Shown here: positions 1 to 9,017 of the stretch, piece after piece
Position numbering within the stretch: the stretch's first letter is position 1
Layout of the letters: every line of letters starts with the position of its first letter
Origin: Hymenobacter sp. YIM 151858-1
GTDB lineage: Bacteria > Bacteroidota > Bacteroidia > Cytophagales > Hymenobacteraceae
Length of the DNA stretch: 64,000 nucleotides
Assembly (NCBI RefSeq): GCF_025979705.1
Contig: NZ_CP110136.1
Coordinates: 124,001-188,000, forward strand
Direction: 5' to 3'
Notes under the pieces: model-generated
What the model was told of the DNA's origin: nothing
The model's database searches: none
What the model saw: the letters and a program-made list of their open reading frames with translations, nothing else
Program-made: the position numbers and the translations under genes

Positions 1-1
1 C

Positions 2-1210
2 ATCGGCCAAAACCAGGACCTGAGCCTGCTGGCCACCTACCGCGACCTGTTGGCCCGCGACAGCGCCCGCCAACGCACGGCCCTAGGTCAGTTGGCCTGG
101 AACGCCTCGCTGCTGCAAGGGCAGGTGCGCTCCGAGCTGACGTACAACGTAGCCACCGGCCGCGAGCCGAAGCGCGACTACGTGTTCATACCGGTGCCAG
201 CCGGGCAGCAGGGGCAAGGCACGCACTACTACGCCGGCGACCTGAACAACAACGGCCGCCAGGACAAAGAGGAGTTTCTGGAGGCCGCTACGCCCGATGC
301 CGTGTTCCGCACGCACATCAAGGTGTTTTTGTTTACCGATACCTACGTAACGGCCTTCACCAACCGCTTTGGCTACCGCCTGCTGCTGGGCGCACCTAGG
401 GCGTGGCGCGAGGGCCGGGGCTGGCAGGCCGTGGCGGCGCGCTTCAGCAACGTCAGCAGCATCAACCTCGATCGGCGCACCACCGATAAGTCGCTGTCGG
501 CGCGCTTGAACCCGTTTGCCTACCAAACCAACGACGAGCAGTTGCTTTCGCTGAATAAGCTGCTGCGCAACACGCTGTACTTCAATCGCTCCAATCCGGT
601 ATTCGGGGCCGAGCTGACGGTGCTGCAGAATCAGCAGAAAACGCTGCTCACCACCGGCACCGATACGCGCAACCTAGCCAGCCAAAGCATGCTGCTGCGC
701 CGCACCTTGGCGCAATCGTTTACCTCGCGCCTCACGGCCACGCGCAGCATCCGCGAAAACAGCAGCACCTACCTGCTCACGCGCAACTTCCGCATCCGGC
801 AGTACGAGGTGGCGCCCGAGCTAAGCTACCAGCCCTCGGGCACATGGCGCTTCACGGGCACCTACCAGCACACCACCAAGGAAAACGTGTTCGGCCCCGA
901 AACCGGCGCCCGCGGTGCTTTCGATGAGTTGGGGGTTGAAACGCGCATCAGCCAGGTAAACAAGCGCACCGTTACGGCTGCCAGCCGCTACGTGCGCGTG
1001 GCCTACAGCGGCGACCAAGCTTCCGAAGCCTCCGTGGTGGGCCTCGAAATACTGCAGGCCCTGCGCCCCGGCAACAACGTAACCTGGACGATAAACCTGG
1101 AGCAGCGCCTCAGCAACGGCCTCAACATCACCATCAGCTACGACGGCCGCAAACCCGATGGCCTGCGCAGCATTCACACCGGGCGCATGCAGGCCTCGGT
1201 GCTGTTTTGA
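2..1210 (+). CDS. C-terminal part of a large outer-membrane/surface protein (5' end outside window)
   Basis: The reading frame is open from base 2 with no start, so the gene begins upstream and only about 402 C-terminal residues are visible. An early stretch contains DLNNNGRQDKEEF, which fits a calcium-binding EF-hand/dockerin loop (D-x-N-x-N-G-x-x-D). The rest is rich in alternating polar/aromatic residues, as in outer-membrane beta strands, and the last residue is Phe, the usual terminal residue of barrel proteins inserted by BAM. I infer a large Bacteroidota surface or outer-membrane protein but cannot name a family. The next gene is convergent, ending 21 bases downstream. Confidence 0.6.
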   Translation: MGQNQDLSLLATYRDLLARDSARQRTALGQLAWNASLLQGQVRSELTYNVATGREPKRDYVFIPVPAGQQGQGTHYYAGDLNNNGRQDKEEFLEAATPDAVFRTHIKVFLFTDTYVTAFTNRFGYRLLLGAPRAWREGRGWQAVAARFSNVSSINLDRRTTDKSLSARLNPFAYQTNDEQLLSLNKLLRNTLYFNRSNPVFGAELTVLQNQQKTLLTTGTDTRNLASQSMLLRRTLAQSFTSRLTATRSIRENSSTYLLTRNFRIRQYEVAPELSYQPSGTWRFTGTYQHTTKENVFGPETGARGAFDELGVETRISQVNKRTVTAASRYVRVAYSGDQASEASVVGLEILQALRPGNNVTWTINLEQRLSNGLNITISYDGRKPDGLRSIHTGRMQASVLF

Positions 1211-1230
1211 AAAACTTACTTCCTAGGTGC

Positions 1231-1848
1231 TCAGTAGCGCCAGTAACTTGGGCGTCGTACTGCCGGCTGCTTGCCTACTTTCTTGGTGATGTCGCGCTGC
1301 TTAAAGCAGAAATCGAACGGGTGACCGGTGCGCAGGGCGCGCAGCGTTAGCTCGGCGCAGGCCAGGGCGTCGGAAAGGCTGTCGTGGTGGTTTAGCTCGA
1401 TGCCGAAATGGGCCGACAGCTCGCTCAGCTTGCTGCGCCCGATGTGCGGAAAAGCCTCCTTGCACAGCTTAATCGAGCACATGCTGAAGAACTCGGGCAT
1501 GGGCAGCTGGTGCGTGGCCAGGCTATGCTGCAGCACGCTTACATCGAAAGAGGCATTGTGCGCCACTACCAACTGGCCCTGCATATAATGCTCGATGGCG
1601 GGCCACAGCTGCAGCAACGTAGCGGCGGGGCGCAGCTGCTCGGCCGAAATGCGATGAATGCTGTAGTTGATGCCCGACACGCGCAGCTCGGGCGGCCGGA
1701 TGAGGTGCTGCTCGCGCGCCACGATGTTGCCGCCGCGCACCTGCACAATGCCAATGGAGCAGGCGCTGTCGCGCTTCTCGTACGCCGTCTCGAAGTCGAT
1801 GGCGGTGAAGTTGAGCTCCTGGAGGTCCTGGAGGAGGCGTTTCTGCAT
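1231..1848 (-). CDS. DnaQ-like 3'-5' exonuclease (DEDDh)
   Basis: 205 residues with the three exonuclease motifs of the DNA polymerase III epsilon fold. Exo I is DFET (Asp18, Glu20), Exo II is HNASFD (Asp102) and Exo III is HHDSLSDA (His155, Asp160), so this is the DEDDh subtype. These acids bind two metals that cleave the terminal phosphodiester. The protein is short and has no polymerase-binding or BRCT domain, as expected of stand-alone exonucleases that proofread or trim DNA or RNA. The stop is convergent with the upstream surface-protein gene. The family is clear; the substrate is not. Confidence 0.85.
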   Translation of the reverse strand: MQKRLLQDLQELNFTAIDFETAYEKRDSACSIGIVQVRGGNIVAREQHLIRPPELRVSGINYSIHRISAEQLRPAATLLQLWPAIEHYMQGQLVVAHNASFDVSVLQHSLATHQLPMPEFFSMCSIKLCKEAFPHIGRSKLSELSAHFGIELNHHDSLSDALACAELTLRALRTGHPFDFCFKQRDITKKVGKQPAVRRPSYWRY

Positions 1849-1937
1849 GGCCGCGCGGTAAACTGGGTGGTAAATGATGCCTCGGGGCTAGGCCCGAAAA
1901 ACGGCATGCAATTACGCACTCTGTGGCCGCAACAGCC

Positions 1938-2852
1938 CTAGGGCAGCGGCGCTTTTTGGCCGGCAGCTACCGTGGGCCGCGGCCGCACCAAGGTGTAGAG
2001 CAAGCGGCCGCGCTGTAAGTCGGCTCCTTGCAGGCGCAGGGCGTACAGGCGTACCGTGTCGGGAGTGCTGATGTAGGCCAACCGACGGCGGCGCGGCGTG
2101 CCAGCATCGAGCAGCACGTAATCGAGGTTGTTGGCGTAGGTTTCAGCGAAATCGGTAGCGGCCTGGTAGCTGCGGTAGCGCCCCAGGCCACGCACACTCC
2201 CATCGGCACCTAGGCGCACCTGGCTGCAGCGCCCGGCCGAGTCGGTGGCTGCGTAGGTGCCGGCTAGTAGCTGCTGGTGTACGAAGCGTTGCACAGCGTT
2301 GGCCTCGGCGCCTGCGGCAGCGGCGTTGCGCTGCAGCCGGATGTATCGCTCCGACGCCAATTGCCGGCCGCTTTTGCTGTAGCGGTTTAGCAGCAGGGTG
2401 GTGTCGGCTAAGCGCTTCTCGTAGGCTAGCTCGAAAGCGTCATCAGGCTTCTCGGCGTCGCGGTAATCGGTGAGCAGGCCGGTATTGTTGGCCGTTGGGC
2501 GAAAATAGAGCGAGAGGTTGCCGGCTTCGTGGTTGTTTAGGTTGAGCGCCACGCGAAGGCTGTCGCCCGTGCGAGCAGCTGGGTCGATGCGCAGGGCCGC
2601 TATGCCCTGCAGAGTCGCAGCGGCTTGCAACGGCGAGCGGGTGCGGGCTACTTCCGCCATGTAGGTTTCTTTAACCCACACCCCGCGCAGCATGGGGCCA
2701 AACTCACGGGCCAAAGCCTCCACAGCAGCCGGCGTGACCGATTCGGCAGTTGAAGCAGGGTTGCGTTCGGCTTCCTGCTGACCTCGTTGGCAGGCAAGTA
2801 AACCGCCGCATGAAAGCAGTGCAAATAGTAAATGGCGAAGGGAGCAAGGCAT
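1938..2852 (-). CDS. putative lipoprotein of unknown function
   Basis: 304 residues. The start gives a short basic N-terminus, a hydrophobic core and the lipobox LLAC near residue 21, so it should be lipid-anchored after signal peptidase II cleavage. The mature part is soluble, Ala/Arg-rich and low in Cys. It has no motif I recognise, although the beta-rich pattern around residues 90-150 resembles small lipoprotein sensor or META/NlpE-like folds. It stands alone between the exonuclease and a repeat-containing spacer. Function unknown. Confidence 0.7.
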   Translation of the reverse strand: MPCSLRHLLFALLSCGGLLACQRGQQEAERNPASTAESVTPAAVEALAREFGPMLRGVWVKETYMAEVARTRSPLQAAATLQGIAALRIDPAARTGDSLRVALNLNNHEAGNLSLYFRPTANNTGLLTDYRDAEKPDDAFELAYEKRLADTTLLLNRYSKSGRQLASERYIRLQRNAAAAGAEANAVQRFVHQQLLAGTYAATDSAGRCSQVRLGADGSVRGLGRYRSYQAATDFAETYANNLDYVLLDAGTPRRRRLAYISTPDTVRLYALRLQGADLQRGRLLYTLVRPRPTVAAGQKAPLP

Positions 2853-2919
2853 GGAGAGAGGAAAAGAACACTCACCTGTACCGCAACTCAGCGCTTTGCG
2901 TTGCCCTAGGTGGTGTGCT

Positions 2920-3020
2920 GTAGCGCGGACTTTGTAGTCCGAGCTTGCTTAAACGGCGTCGTTGAACATAGAAAGTACAACGGCATCGTTCAATCAAACG
3001 CGGGCTGAAGCCCGCGCTAC
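2920..3020. repeat. palindromic intergenic repeat with GTAGCGCGG ends
   Basis: The ends form an inverted repeat: GTAGCGCGGACT at 2920-2931 against the complement of AGCCCGCGCTAC at 3009-3020 (11 of 12 match). Inside, two copies of ACGGCrTCGTT lie about 40 bases apart. The same terminal sequence recurs at 46828-46935, so this is a dispersed family, probably a small non-autonomous element or REP-like repeat. Confidence 0.75.
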
Positions 3021-3045
3021 ACCGGGCTACTGTTGTTCAGGCTGC

Positions 3046-5082
3046 TTAGCGCGTAATAGCCTTGCGTACCACTTCGGCCAACGGCAGCTCGGTTTGGCCG
3101 GCTGGTTTCTTGGCTTGCTCCAGCTGCTTCTGGGCAGCGGCCAGCCACTCGGCCGAAGCTGGTTTGCCTTTCTCGAGCTGCTCGAGGCGCTGCAGCATTA
3201 GGGTAGCCACCACGGTGAGCTGCGTTGACAGAGGAGCGTACTCGCGCAGGCTGGCGTTGGCTTGCAGCAGCGGCTGCACCTTCCCATCGTTCTGTTGCCA
3301 CTGCTTTAGCTGCGTGCGCAGCCGAGCCAGCTGTCGGCGGGTTTCGGGGGTGTGGGGTAGCTGCGTGGTCAGGGCACGCGGGTAGGAGAGCAGGCTGTCG
3401 AGCGTAGCCCCAAACTGCCGCACCACTTCCGATTCGGCCGGCGCGGCATCAACCAAGCGGTTGAGCGGCGTTTGGGTAGTGTACTTGAAGCCTTGGAAGT
3501 GTCGCTTGTACTCCTTTACGGGCTCTAGCGCATTAGCTAGCGTGCGCAGCGGCGCCGCATCGTAGCCGGCGGCCATCATAGCCAATAGCTGCTCGGGGGC
3601 GCGGCGGTGCTGCAGACCTAGGCCTTCGAGCTGCGCTGACACGGCACCTAGGCGCCGGTACATATCGGGTACGTTGGTAACCGTTGCCGGCGACCACAAC
3701 CGTTCGGCCACCGCCGCTGTGCGCGGCCACACCCGCGAATCGTAGATGACCGAATCGGCAAACTCCGACCACATGGTAGCCTCGCCACCCAGGATGCGCT
3801 TTTTCTCTTCGTCGGTTAGCGGAGCATCAGCAGGTATTGGGTCGGGGGCGTAGTGCGATGCCGCCGTGAGGTACAGATCGATGTAATAGCCATTCGACAA
3901 AATGGCTTGGTGTCCGGCCTTGGCGGCTTCGTACAGGCCTTTTTTGCCGCGCCAGCTCTGAATTACCGCATCGGCCGGCAACCCGGGGCCCAGGATTTCA
4001 TCCCAACCCACCATGCGCTTCTGGTATTTCGTTAGCATCGTCAGCACGCGCCGGTTAAAGGCCGTTTGTAGGGCATGCTTATCCACCGAGCCGTCGCGCT
4101 TTACCATGCCTCGCTCGCGCATGTACTGGGCAATGCGCGGGTTGCGGCGCCACTGCCGGCCGTCGTTCTCGTCGCCGCCGATGTGGAAATACGGGTCGGG
4201 GAACAAGGCCGTCATTTCGGCAAACAGCTTGTCGAGCAGCTCGTAAGTCGACTCCTTGGTAGGGTCCATGGCGATGTTGAGCACGCCCCAGCGCGGCGAT
4301 ACGCCGTAGGTGGAGTCGTTGGAGGCCAACTCGGGGTAAGCGGCCAGCCAGGCTGTGGCGTGGCCCGGCACATCAAACTCCGGAATCACCCGAATGCCGC
4401 GGGCTTGCGCGTACTGCAGCACCTCGCGCACCTGCTCTTGGGTGTAGTAGCCGTTGGCGCCGCCTACCTGGTGCAGCTTCGGCAGTACTTTGCTTTCCAC
4501 CCGAAAGCCTTGGTCGTCGCTGAGGTGCCAGTGCAACACGTTCAGCTTCACGGCGGCCATGGCATCGAGGTTGCGCTTGATAACCGACACGGGCATAAAG
4601 TGACGCGCCGGATCAATCAGCAGGCCGCGCCACGGAAAGCGCGGTTGGTCTTGTATCTCTACCTCGGGCAGGTAGCTGCGCTTGGCGTCGCCTTGCGGCA
4701 GCTGCTCCAGCGTAGCCAAGGCGCGCAGCACACCTAGGGAGGTGGGCGCATCAATGGTAATGCCGTTGGGCGTTACGCGCAGGCTGTAGCGCTCCTCATC
4801 GAACAGCTCCATGCGGCCGAGCTTGCCGTACCGGATTTGTAGGGGCAGGGCATTAGCTGAACCTGTGCCGTTGCGGTGCAGGCGGTCGAGCGTGCGGCCC
4901 ACGGCGGCGCGCAGCTGGGCGTCGTCGGGTCCGTCGAGCTGCGGTTTCAGCAGCGCCCTAGGTGCCAACGAGGCCTTGCCCCAGCTAACCTGGGCAGGCA
5001 CGGGCAGAAGCTGGCGGGTATCGGTAGGTTGAGCAAAAGTGGCAAGCGGCAAGAGGAGCAGAAGCAGAAGCGAACGAAGCAT
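3046..5082 (-). CDS. beta-N-acetylhexosaminidase, glycoside hydrolase family 20
   Basis: 678 residues. A signal peptide (hydrophobic Leu run, cleavage near TFAQ, residue 18) sends it to the periplasm or outside. A GH20b-like N-terminal domain (about 25-145) precedes the catalytic barrel. Diagnostic motifs are WRGLLIDPARHF (151-162), HWHLSDDQGFR (184-194) and HIGGDE (300-305), whose Asp304-Glu305 is the substrate-assisted catalytic pair. The family releases terminal GlcNAc/GalNAc from chitin oligomers, glycans or peptidoglycan fragments. The last ~150 residues form a charged helical tail. It lies 66 bases downstream of the DUF58 gene but is probably not part of that functional cluster. Confidence 0.93.
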   Translation of the reverse strand: MLRSLLLLLLLPLATFAQPTDTRQLLPVPAQVSWGKASLAPRALLKPQLDGPDDAQLRAAVGRTLDRLHRNGTGSANALPLQIRYGKLGRMELFDEERYSLRVTPNGITIDAPTSLGVLRALATLEQLPQGDAKRSYLPEVEIQDQPRFPWRGLLIDPARHFMPVSVIKRNLDAMAAVKLNVLHWHLSDDQGFRVESKVLPKLHQVGGANGYYTQEQVREVLQYAQARGIRVIPEFDVPGHATAWLAAYPELASNDSTYGVSPRWGVLNIAMDPTKESTYELLDKLFAEMTALFPDPYFHIGGDENDGRQWRRNPRIAQYMRERGMVKRDGSVDKHALQTAFNRRVLTMLTKYQKRMVGWDEILGPGLPADAVIQSWRGKKGLYEAAKAGHQAILSNGYYIDLYLTAASHYAPDPIPADAPLTDEEKKRILGGEATMWSEFADSVIYDSRVWPRTAAVAERLWSPATVTNVPDMYRRLGAVSAQLEGLGLQHRRAPEQLLAMMAAGYDAAPLRTLANALEPVKEYKRHFQGFKYTTQTPLNRLVDAAPAESEVVRQFGATLDSLLSYPRALTTQLPHTPETRRQLARLRTQLKQWQQNDGKVQPLLQANASLREYAPLSTQLTVVATLMLQRLEQLEKGKPASAEWLAAAQKQLEQAKKPAGQTELPLAEVVRKAITR

Positions 5083-5148
5083 AGGGCGAGTTTACGGCGA
5101 AGCGCCCAAGCAGGCGCAATTTCTTTGCCGTTTAGCTTCGGGCACTGC

Positions 5149-6564
5149 TTATATCATGCCCCTCGACTTAAACTCCAGGTACCGGTTGATGGTGTTGGCC
5201 GTGAGATTTTGCGGGGCCGTGAGCAAAGCCTGAATGCCGTAGCGCTGCAGTTCCAGCACCATGCGGCGCTTGTCCTGCACAAATTTTTCGGCTACGGTTT
5301 GGTTGTACAGTTCCTCGGTGCTGCTGGCCGGGGTTTCGAGCACGCTGCGCAGCTCGGTGTTCTCGAAGAACACTACCAGCAGCAGGTGCCGGCTAGCCAA
5401 GCGGCGCAGGTAAGGCAACTGGCGCTGCAGGCCGTGCAGGCTCTCGAAGTTGGTGAACAGCACCAGCAGGCTGCGCTGCTTTACCTGCCGCTGTACCAAG
5501 GCAGCCAGTCGCTCGAAGTCGGACTCTAGGAAGCGCGTTTGTTGCCGATACAGCACCTCCAGCAGGCGCGGCAGCTGGCCCCGGCGGCGGTCGGCGGGCA
5601 CCACGTCGCCGGGCTCGTGGGCGAAGGTGATGAGGCCAGCGCGGTCGTGCTTGATGAGGGCAATGTTGCTGAGCACCAGCGAGGCGTTGATGGCGTAATC
5701 GAGCAAGGCCAGCTGCTCGAAGGGCATGCGCATCACGCGGCCTTTATCGATAACGCAGTACACCTGCTGGGCGCGCTCGTCCTCGTGGTGATTCACGAGC
5801 AACTGGTCGCCGGCCTGGCTGGGGCGGCGGGCGGTGGCTTTCCAGTTGATGGTGCGCGGGTCGTCGCCGAGGGCGTAGGGGCGAATGTGGTCGAACTCCA
5901 TGCTTTGGCCCACGCGGCGAATGCGCTTCACGCCAACTTCGGTAAGGCGGTTGCTGAGGGCCAGCAGCTCGTAACGCCGCATCTGCAAAAACGAAGGATA
6001 CACGGCTACCGTCTCGTCGGCCTCGCCGAAACGGTAGCGGCGTTGCACCAGGCCCAGCGGCGAGCGGGCCAGCACGTTGGTTTGGCCGAACACGTACTCG
6101 CCGCGGCGCGTGGGCCGCAGCTGGTAGCGCAGCGTGGTGGCGGTGCCGCCGGCCAGCCGCAGCGGAAACAGCAAGTCGCGGCGCTGAAACTGCACGGGCA
6201 CATCGTCTACCACATCGAGGCGCGCGGCAAAGGGGTAGTGGTTTTCGACTATTACCTGCACGTCGTTGTCGTCGCCGTTGGAGAGGCGCCGGCCGAGTAT
6301 CCGCCGCGCAAACACGCCTTCGCCGCGGCCCAAGGCGTAGAGCAGCCCTAGGTCGAGGAGGGTGAAAAGCGTGAGGGCAACGGCCAGGATTTGCGCCGGC
6401 GCCACCAGCACGGGCCAGAAGTGCGCCACAATCAGCAGCGTAACTACCGCGGCCCACGCGGCAAAAAAGCGCGGCGGCAGCAGCAACGAGGCCACCAGAT
6501 TGCGGAAGAAGGAAGTGGGAGCAGGCATCGGCAACGAGGGCGCGTGCGGCAGGGAGTAATGCAC
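5149..6564 (-). CDS. DUF58 domain protein (MoxR-cluster membrane protein)
   Basis: About 471 residues. An internal Met at residue 13 (start 6528) is equally possible. Two membrane helices lie near residues 33-75, followed by an immunoglobulin-like stretch and the DUF58 signature EFDHIRPYALGDDPRTINWK (around 223-242), then a vWA-like region with LLVLFTNFES. DUF58 proteins are usually coded beside MoxR ATPases and are thought to be clients or partners in assembling metalloenzymes or in envelope stress. Here MoxR is the gene immediately upstream (7701-6682), so the context agrees. The ~120-base spacer to moxR holds a repeat arm and two CCTAGG sites. Confidence 0.9.
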   Translation of the reverse strand: MHYSLPHAPSLPMPAPTSFFRNLVASLLLPPRFFAAWAAVVTLLIVAHFWPVLVAPAQILAVALTLFTLLDLGLLYALGRGEGVFARRILGRRLSNGDDNDVQVIVENHYPFAARLDVVDDVPVQFQRRDLLFPLRLAGGTATTLRYQLRPTRRGEYVFGQTNVLARSPLGLVQRRYRFGEADETVAVYPSFLQMRRYELLALSNRLTEVGVKRIRRVGQSMEFDHIRPYALGDDPRTINWKATARRPSQAGDQLLVNHHEDERAQQVYCVIDKGRVMRMPFEQLALLDYAINASLVLSNIALIKHDRAGLITFAHEPGDVVPADRRRGQLPRLLEVLYRQQTRFLESDFERLAALVQRQVKQRSLLVLFTNFESLHGLQRQLPYLRRLASRHLLLVVFFENTELRSVLETPASSTEELYNQTVAEKFVQDKRRMVLELQRYGIQALLTAPQNLTANTINRYLEFKSRGMI

Positions 6565-6627
6565 CTAGGGCCTAGGTGCGGAAAAGAAAAAGCGGAGGGT
6601 CGGGGTTGCTATCCGGCGTCAGCACGC

Positions 6628-6659
6628 GAGATGTCTCGACAAGCTCGACATGACGTTCT
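6628..6659. repeat. single arm of a GTCAT-type dispersed repeat
   Basis: This 32-base stretch carries the core TCGACAAGCTC followed by ATGACGTTCT. It is nearly the same as 29328-29359 and related to the arms at 54182-54282. It occupies the spacer between moxR and the DUF58 gene of the same cluster, so the operon tolerates it. Confidence 0.6.
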
Positions 6660-6681
6660 TTTTGCCGGCTGCCTACGCGGC

Positions 6682-7701
6682 TTACCGCGGCACCTCCACT
6701 TGTTGCAGCAACTGCCGCACCACGTCGTCGGGGCCGAGGCCCTCCAGCTCGCGCTCGGGCGTCAGCTGAATGCGGTGGCGCAGCACCGGCGCGGCCAGGT
6801 GCTGAATGTCTTCGGGCGTTACGAAGTCGCGGCCGCGCAGGGCGGCCAGGGCTTTGGCGCCGTTCAGCAGGGCAATGGAGGCGCGCGGCGAGGCCCCTAG
6901 GTGCAGCGACTTGTGCGTGCGCGTGAGGCCCACCAGCCTGGCTACGTACTCAAACAACCTAGGCTCGACGTGCTGCTGGCGCACCTGGCGGCGCAGCGCG
7001 TGCAGCTGCTCGGGCGTAACCACGGCCTGCACCGCATCGAGCGGCAAGCCGCCCGAACCGGCGTGGTGGCCCTGCAGAATCAGGATTTCCTCGGCTTCGG
7101 TGGGGTAGGGTACGAGTACTTTGAACAGGAAACGGTCGAGCTGGGCTTCGGGCAGGCGGTACGTGCCTTCTTGCTCCACCGGGTTTTGGGTGGCTAGCAC
7201 CATAAAAGGCTCCCCCAGGCGGTGGGTGTGGCCGTCGTGGGTAATGTGGCGCTCCTCCATTACCTCGAACAAGGCCGACTGGGTTTTGGCCGGGGCGCGG
7301 TTAATCTCGTCGATCAGCACCACGCTCGAGAAGATGGGGCCCTGGCGAAACTCGAAGCTGCCGCGCGCCGGCACGTACACCGAGGTGCCGAGCACATCGG
7401 AGGGCATGAGGTCGGGCGTAAACTGGATGCGGCCAAACGGCACCGATAGCGTGCGGGCCAGCAGCTTGGCGGTAAGCGTTTTGGCAACGCCGGGCACGCC
7501 TTCGAGCAGCACGTGGCCATCGGCCAGCAACGCTACCAGCAGCAGCTCTACCAGGTCGTGTTGGCCTACGAGTACGCGGCTTACCTCGCGGCGCACGGCC
7601 TCGGTGGTGCCCGCAAGCTGGCTGAGGTCGGTGCGGGTGCCGAAGGGCATGTCGGCCGTTGCGTTGGTGGGGTGCGGAGTATGGTTGGTGGAGGGTTCCA
7701 T
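6682..7701 (-). CDS. MoxR-family AAA+ ATPase
   Basis: 339 residues, typical for MoxR. The Walker A motif is GVPGVAKT (68-75), and Walker B is VVLIDEINRAP (127-137, Asp131-Glu132). Sensor 1 is ATQNPVEQEG, and a C-terminal lid follows (SPRASIALL, sensor 2). MoxR ATPases act as chaperones that remodel or activate partner proteins, generally with DUF58 or vWA proteins encoded next door. The DUF58, DUF4350 and DUF4129 genes around it form that standard set. The start gives a ~20-residue polar leader; the Met at residue 18 is an alternative. Confidence 0.95.
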   Translation of the reverse strand: MEPSTNHTPHPTNATADMPFGTRTDLSQLAGTTEAVRREVSRVLVGQHDLVELLLVALLADGHVLLEGVPGVAKTLTAKLLARTLSVPFGRIQFTPDLMPSDVLGTSVYVPARGSFEFRQGPIFSSVVLIDEINRAPAKTQSALFEVMEERHITHDGHTHRLGEPFMVLATQNPVEQEGTYRLPEAQLDRFLFKVLVPYPTEAEEILILQGHHAGSGGLPLDAVQAVVTPEQLHALRRQVRQQHVEPRLFEYVARLVGLTRTHKSLHLGASPRASIALLNGAKALAALRGRDFVTPEDIQHLAAPVLRHRIQLTPERELEGLGPDDVVRQLLQQVEVPR

Positions 7702-7772
7702 GCGGTAAGAAGTGGCCGCGGCACCTAGGGCAGGGCGGGCGGCATGTAGTTGATAGAGGTTAAACCAAGCAA

Positions 7773-9017
7773 TTAGCGCTCGGCGCGTTGCTGAAAGTTG
7801 GTTAGCAGTTGATACAGCTTGTGCAGCTCGGTTTCGGAAACGTGGTCGGCATCAAGCCAATTATTCAGGCGGGCCAGCAGCGCCGTTACTTCATCAACCG
7901 GAATGCCGGTGCGCAAACTCAGGCGGCGCGGGTAGTCGGCATCGATGGTAAGCGGCACGGGCTCCTGAAAGCGGGTGCGCAGGTAGTCGAAGAACAAGCG
8001 GATGCGCAGGGCGGCTAAGCTGTGGTGGTTGCGGCCCTGGCGGTACACGTTGGCCACCGTGCGCACAAACTGCAGGCTGGTGTTGGGCAAGGGGCGCAGC
8101 GTAGGCACGGGGCGCTGGCGGCGGCGCGCACCCAGGAGCGCAAACAGCAGCCCCCCGATGAGCAGGCCATTCCAGGCCCAGGTAAGCGCCGGACTGGTGT
8201 GCACCACGCGCAGCAGCGAATCGTCGCCCTCGCGCCCTTGGGTGTAAAACTCGTCCCAGAGCACCGGCCCTTGCGGCAAATAGCTCAGGGCCCCGGCCAC
8301 GAAGTCGGCATTGCGGCCGTGCAGCACGCCGTAGTTGCTGAGCAAAGCCGGCACCGCGCACAAATACAAGTGCCCGCGGCCCACCGATACGTGCACCAGC
8401 ACCGGGTGCTGCTGGTTGTCGGTGGCGAGTACGGTACCGCCCGAGGTGCGCCCCGCATGCCCGCCCGAAGCAGCCCGCAAGCGACCTAGGCTATCCTGGG
8501 CAAAGTAGGTACCCACCACGCGGGCAGGAAGGGCCGCGCTGCGTTGGCGCAACGCTGGCGCCAACAACCTGAAGCGTACGGTGTCTTTAACGTTGGCAGC
8601 TAAATCGAAAGGTACATCGAGGGTGGCCGGTACTTGCCAGAGGCTGTCGGTAGCGGCCGAGGTAAGAAACCGCTCGGCCGCTACCCACACGGTGCCGCCA
8701 CGTTGCAGGTAGCGCGTAATGGCTTGCTCATCGGCGGGGCCGGGCTGAAAGGTTTGCTGCGCCAAGAAATACACAGCCGGCGGCGTATCGGCCGAATCCT
8801 GCAGGGCCACGTAAGGCGACTCGCGGGTGGGGCGCACCGGGGCTTTGGTAAGGGTTGGCAGCAGCCGGAAGGTGGCGTAGGTACCTAGGGGCTTTTTGTG
8901 GTCGTTGCGGTACGAGGGTGTCCAGTCGAGCTGTTTGGGCTGGTTGTAAGCTATCAGCAACCAAATGCCCGCCAGCACTCCTAACACCGTAAGCGGCCAA
9001 CGAATAGAACGAAGCAT
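7773..9017 (-). CDS. DUF4350 domain membrane protein
   Basis: 414 residues. One membrane helix lies near the N-terminus (about 8-24) and a second near 278-296, followed by a basic RRRQR stretch. The region between is DUF4350-like: an extracytoplasmic Rossmann-like domain with GGTVWVAAERF around residue 112. The start codon overlaps the stop of the DUF4129 gene (TAATG), so the two are translationally coupled. DUF4350 proteins occur with MoxR/DUF58/DUF4129 in many phyla; their biochemical role is not established. They probably form part of one membrane complex. Confidence 0.85.
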   Translation of the reverse strand: MLRSIRWPLTVLGVLAGIWLLIAYNQPKQLDWTPSYRNDHKKPLGTYATFRLLPTLTKAPVRPTRESPYVALQDSADTPPAVYFLAQQTFQPGPADEQAITRYLQRGGTVWVAAERFLTSAATDSLWQVPATLDVPFDLAANVKDTVRFRLLAPALRQRSAALPARVVGTYFAQDSLGRLRAASGGHAGRTSGGTVLATDNQQHPVLVHVSVGRGHLYLCAVPALLSNYGVLHGRNADFVAGALSYLPQGPVLWDEFYTQGREGDDSLLRVVHTSPALTWAWNGLLIGGLLFALLGARRRQRPVPTLRPLPNTSLQFVRTVANVYRQGRNHHSLAALRIRLFFDYLRTRFQEPVPLTIDADYPRRLSLRTGIPVDEVTALLARLNNWLDADHVSETELHKLYQLLTNFQQRAER

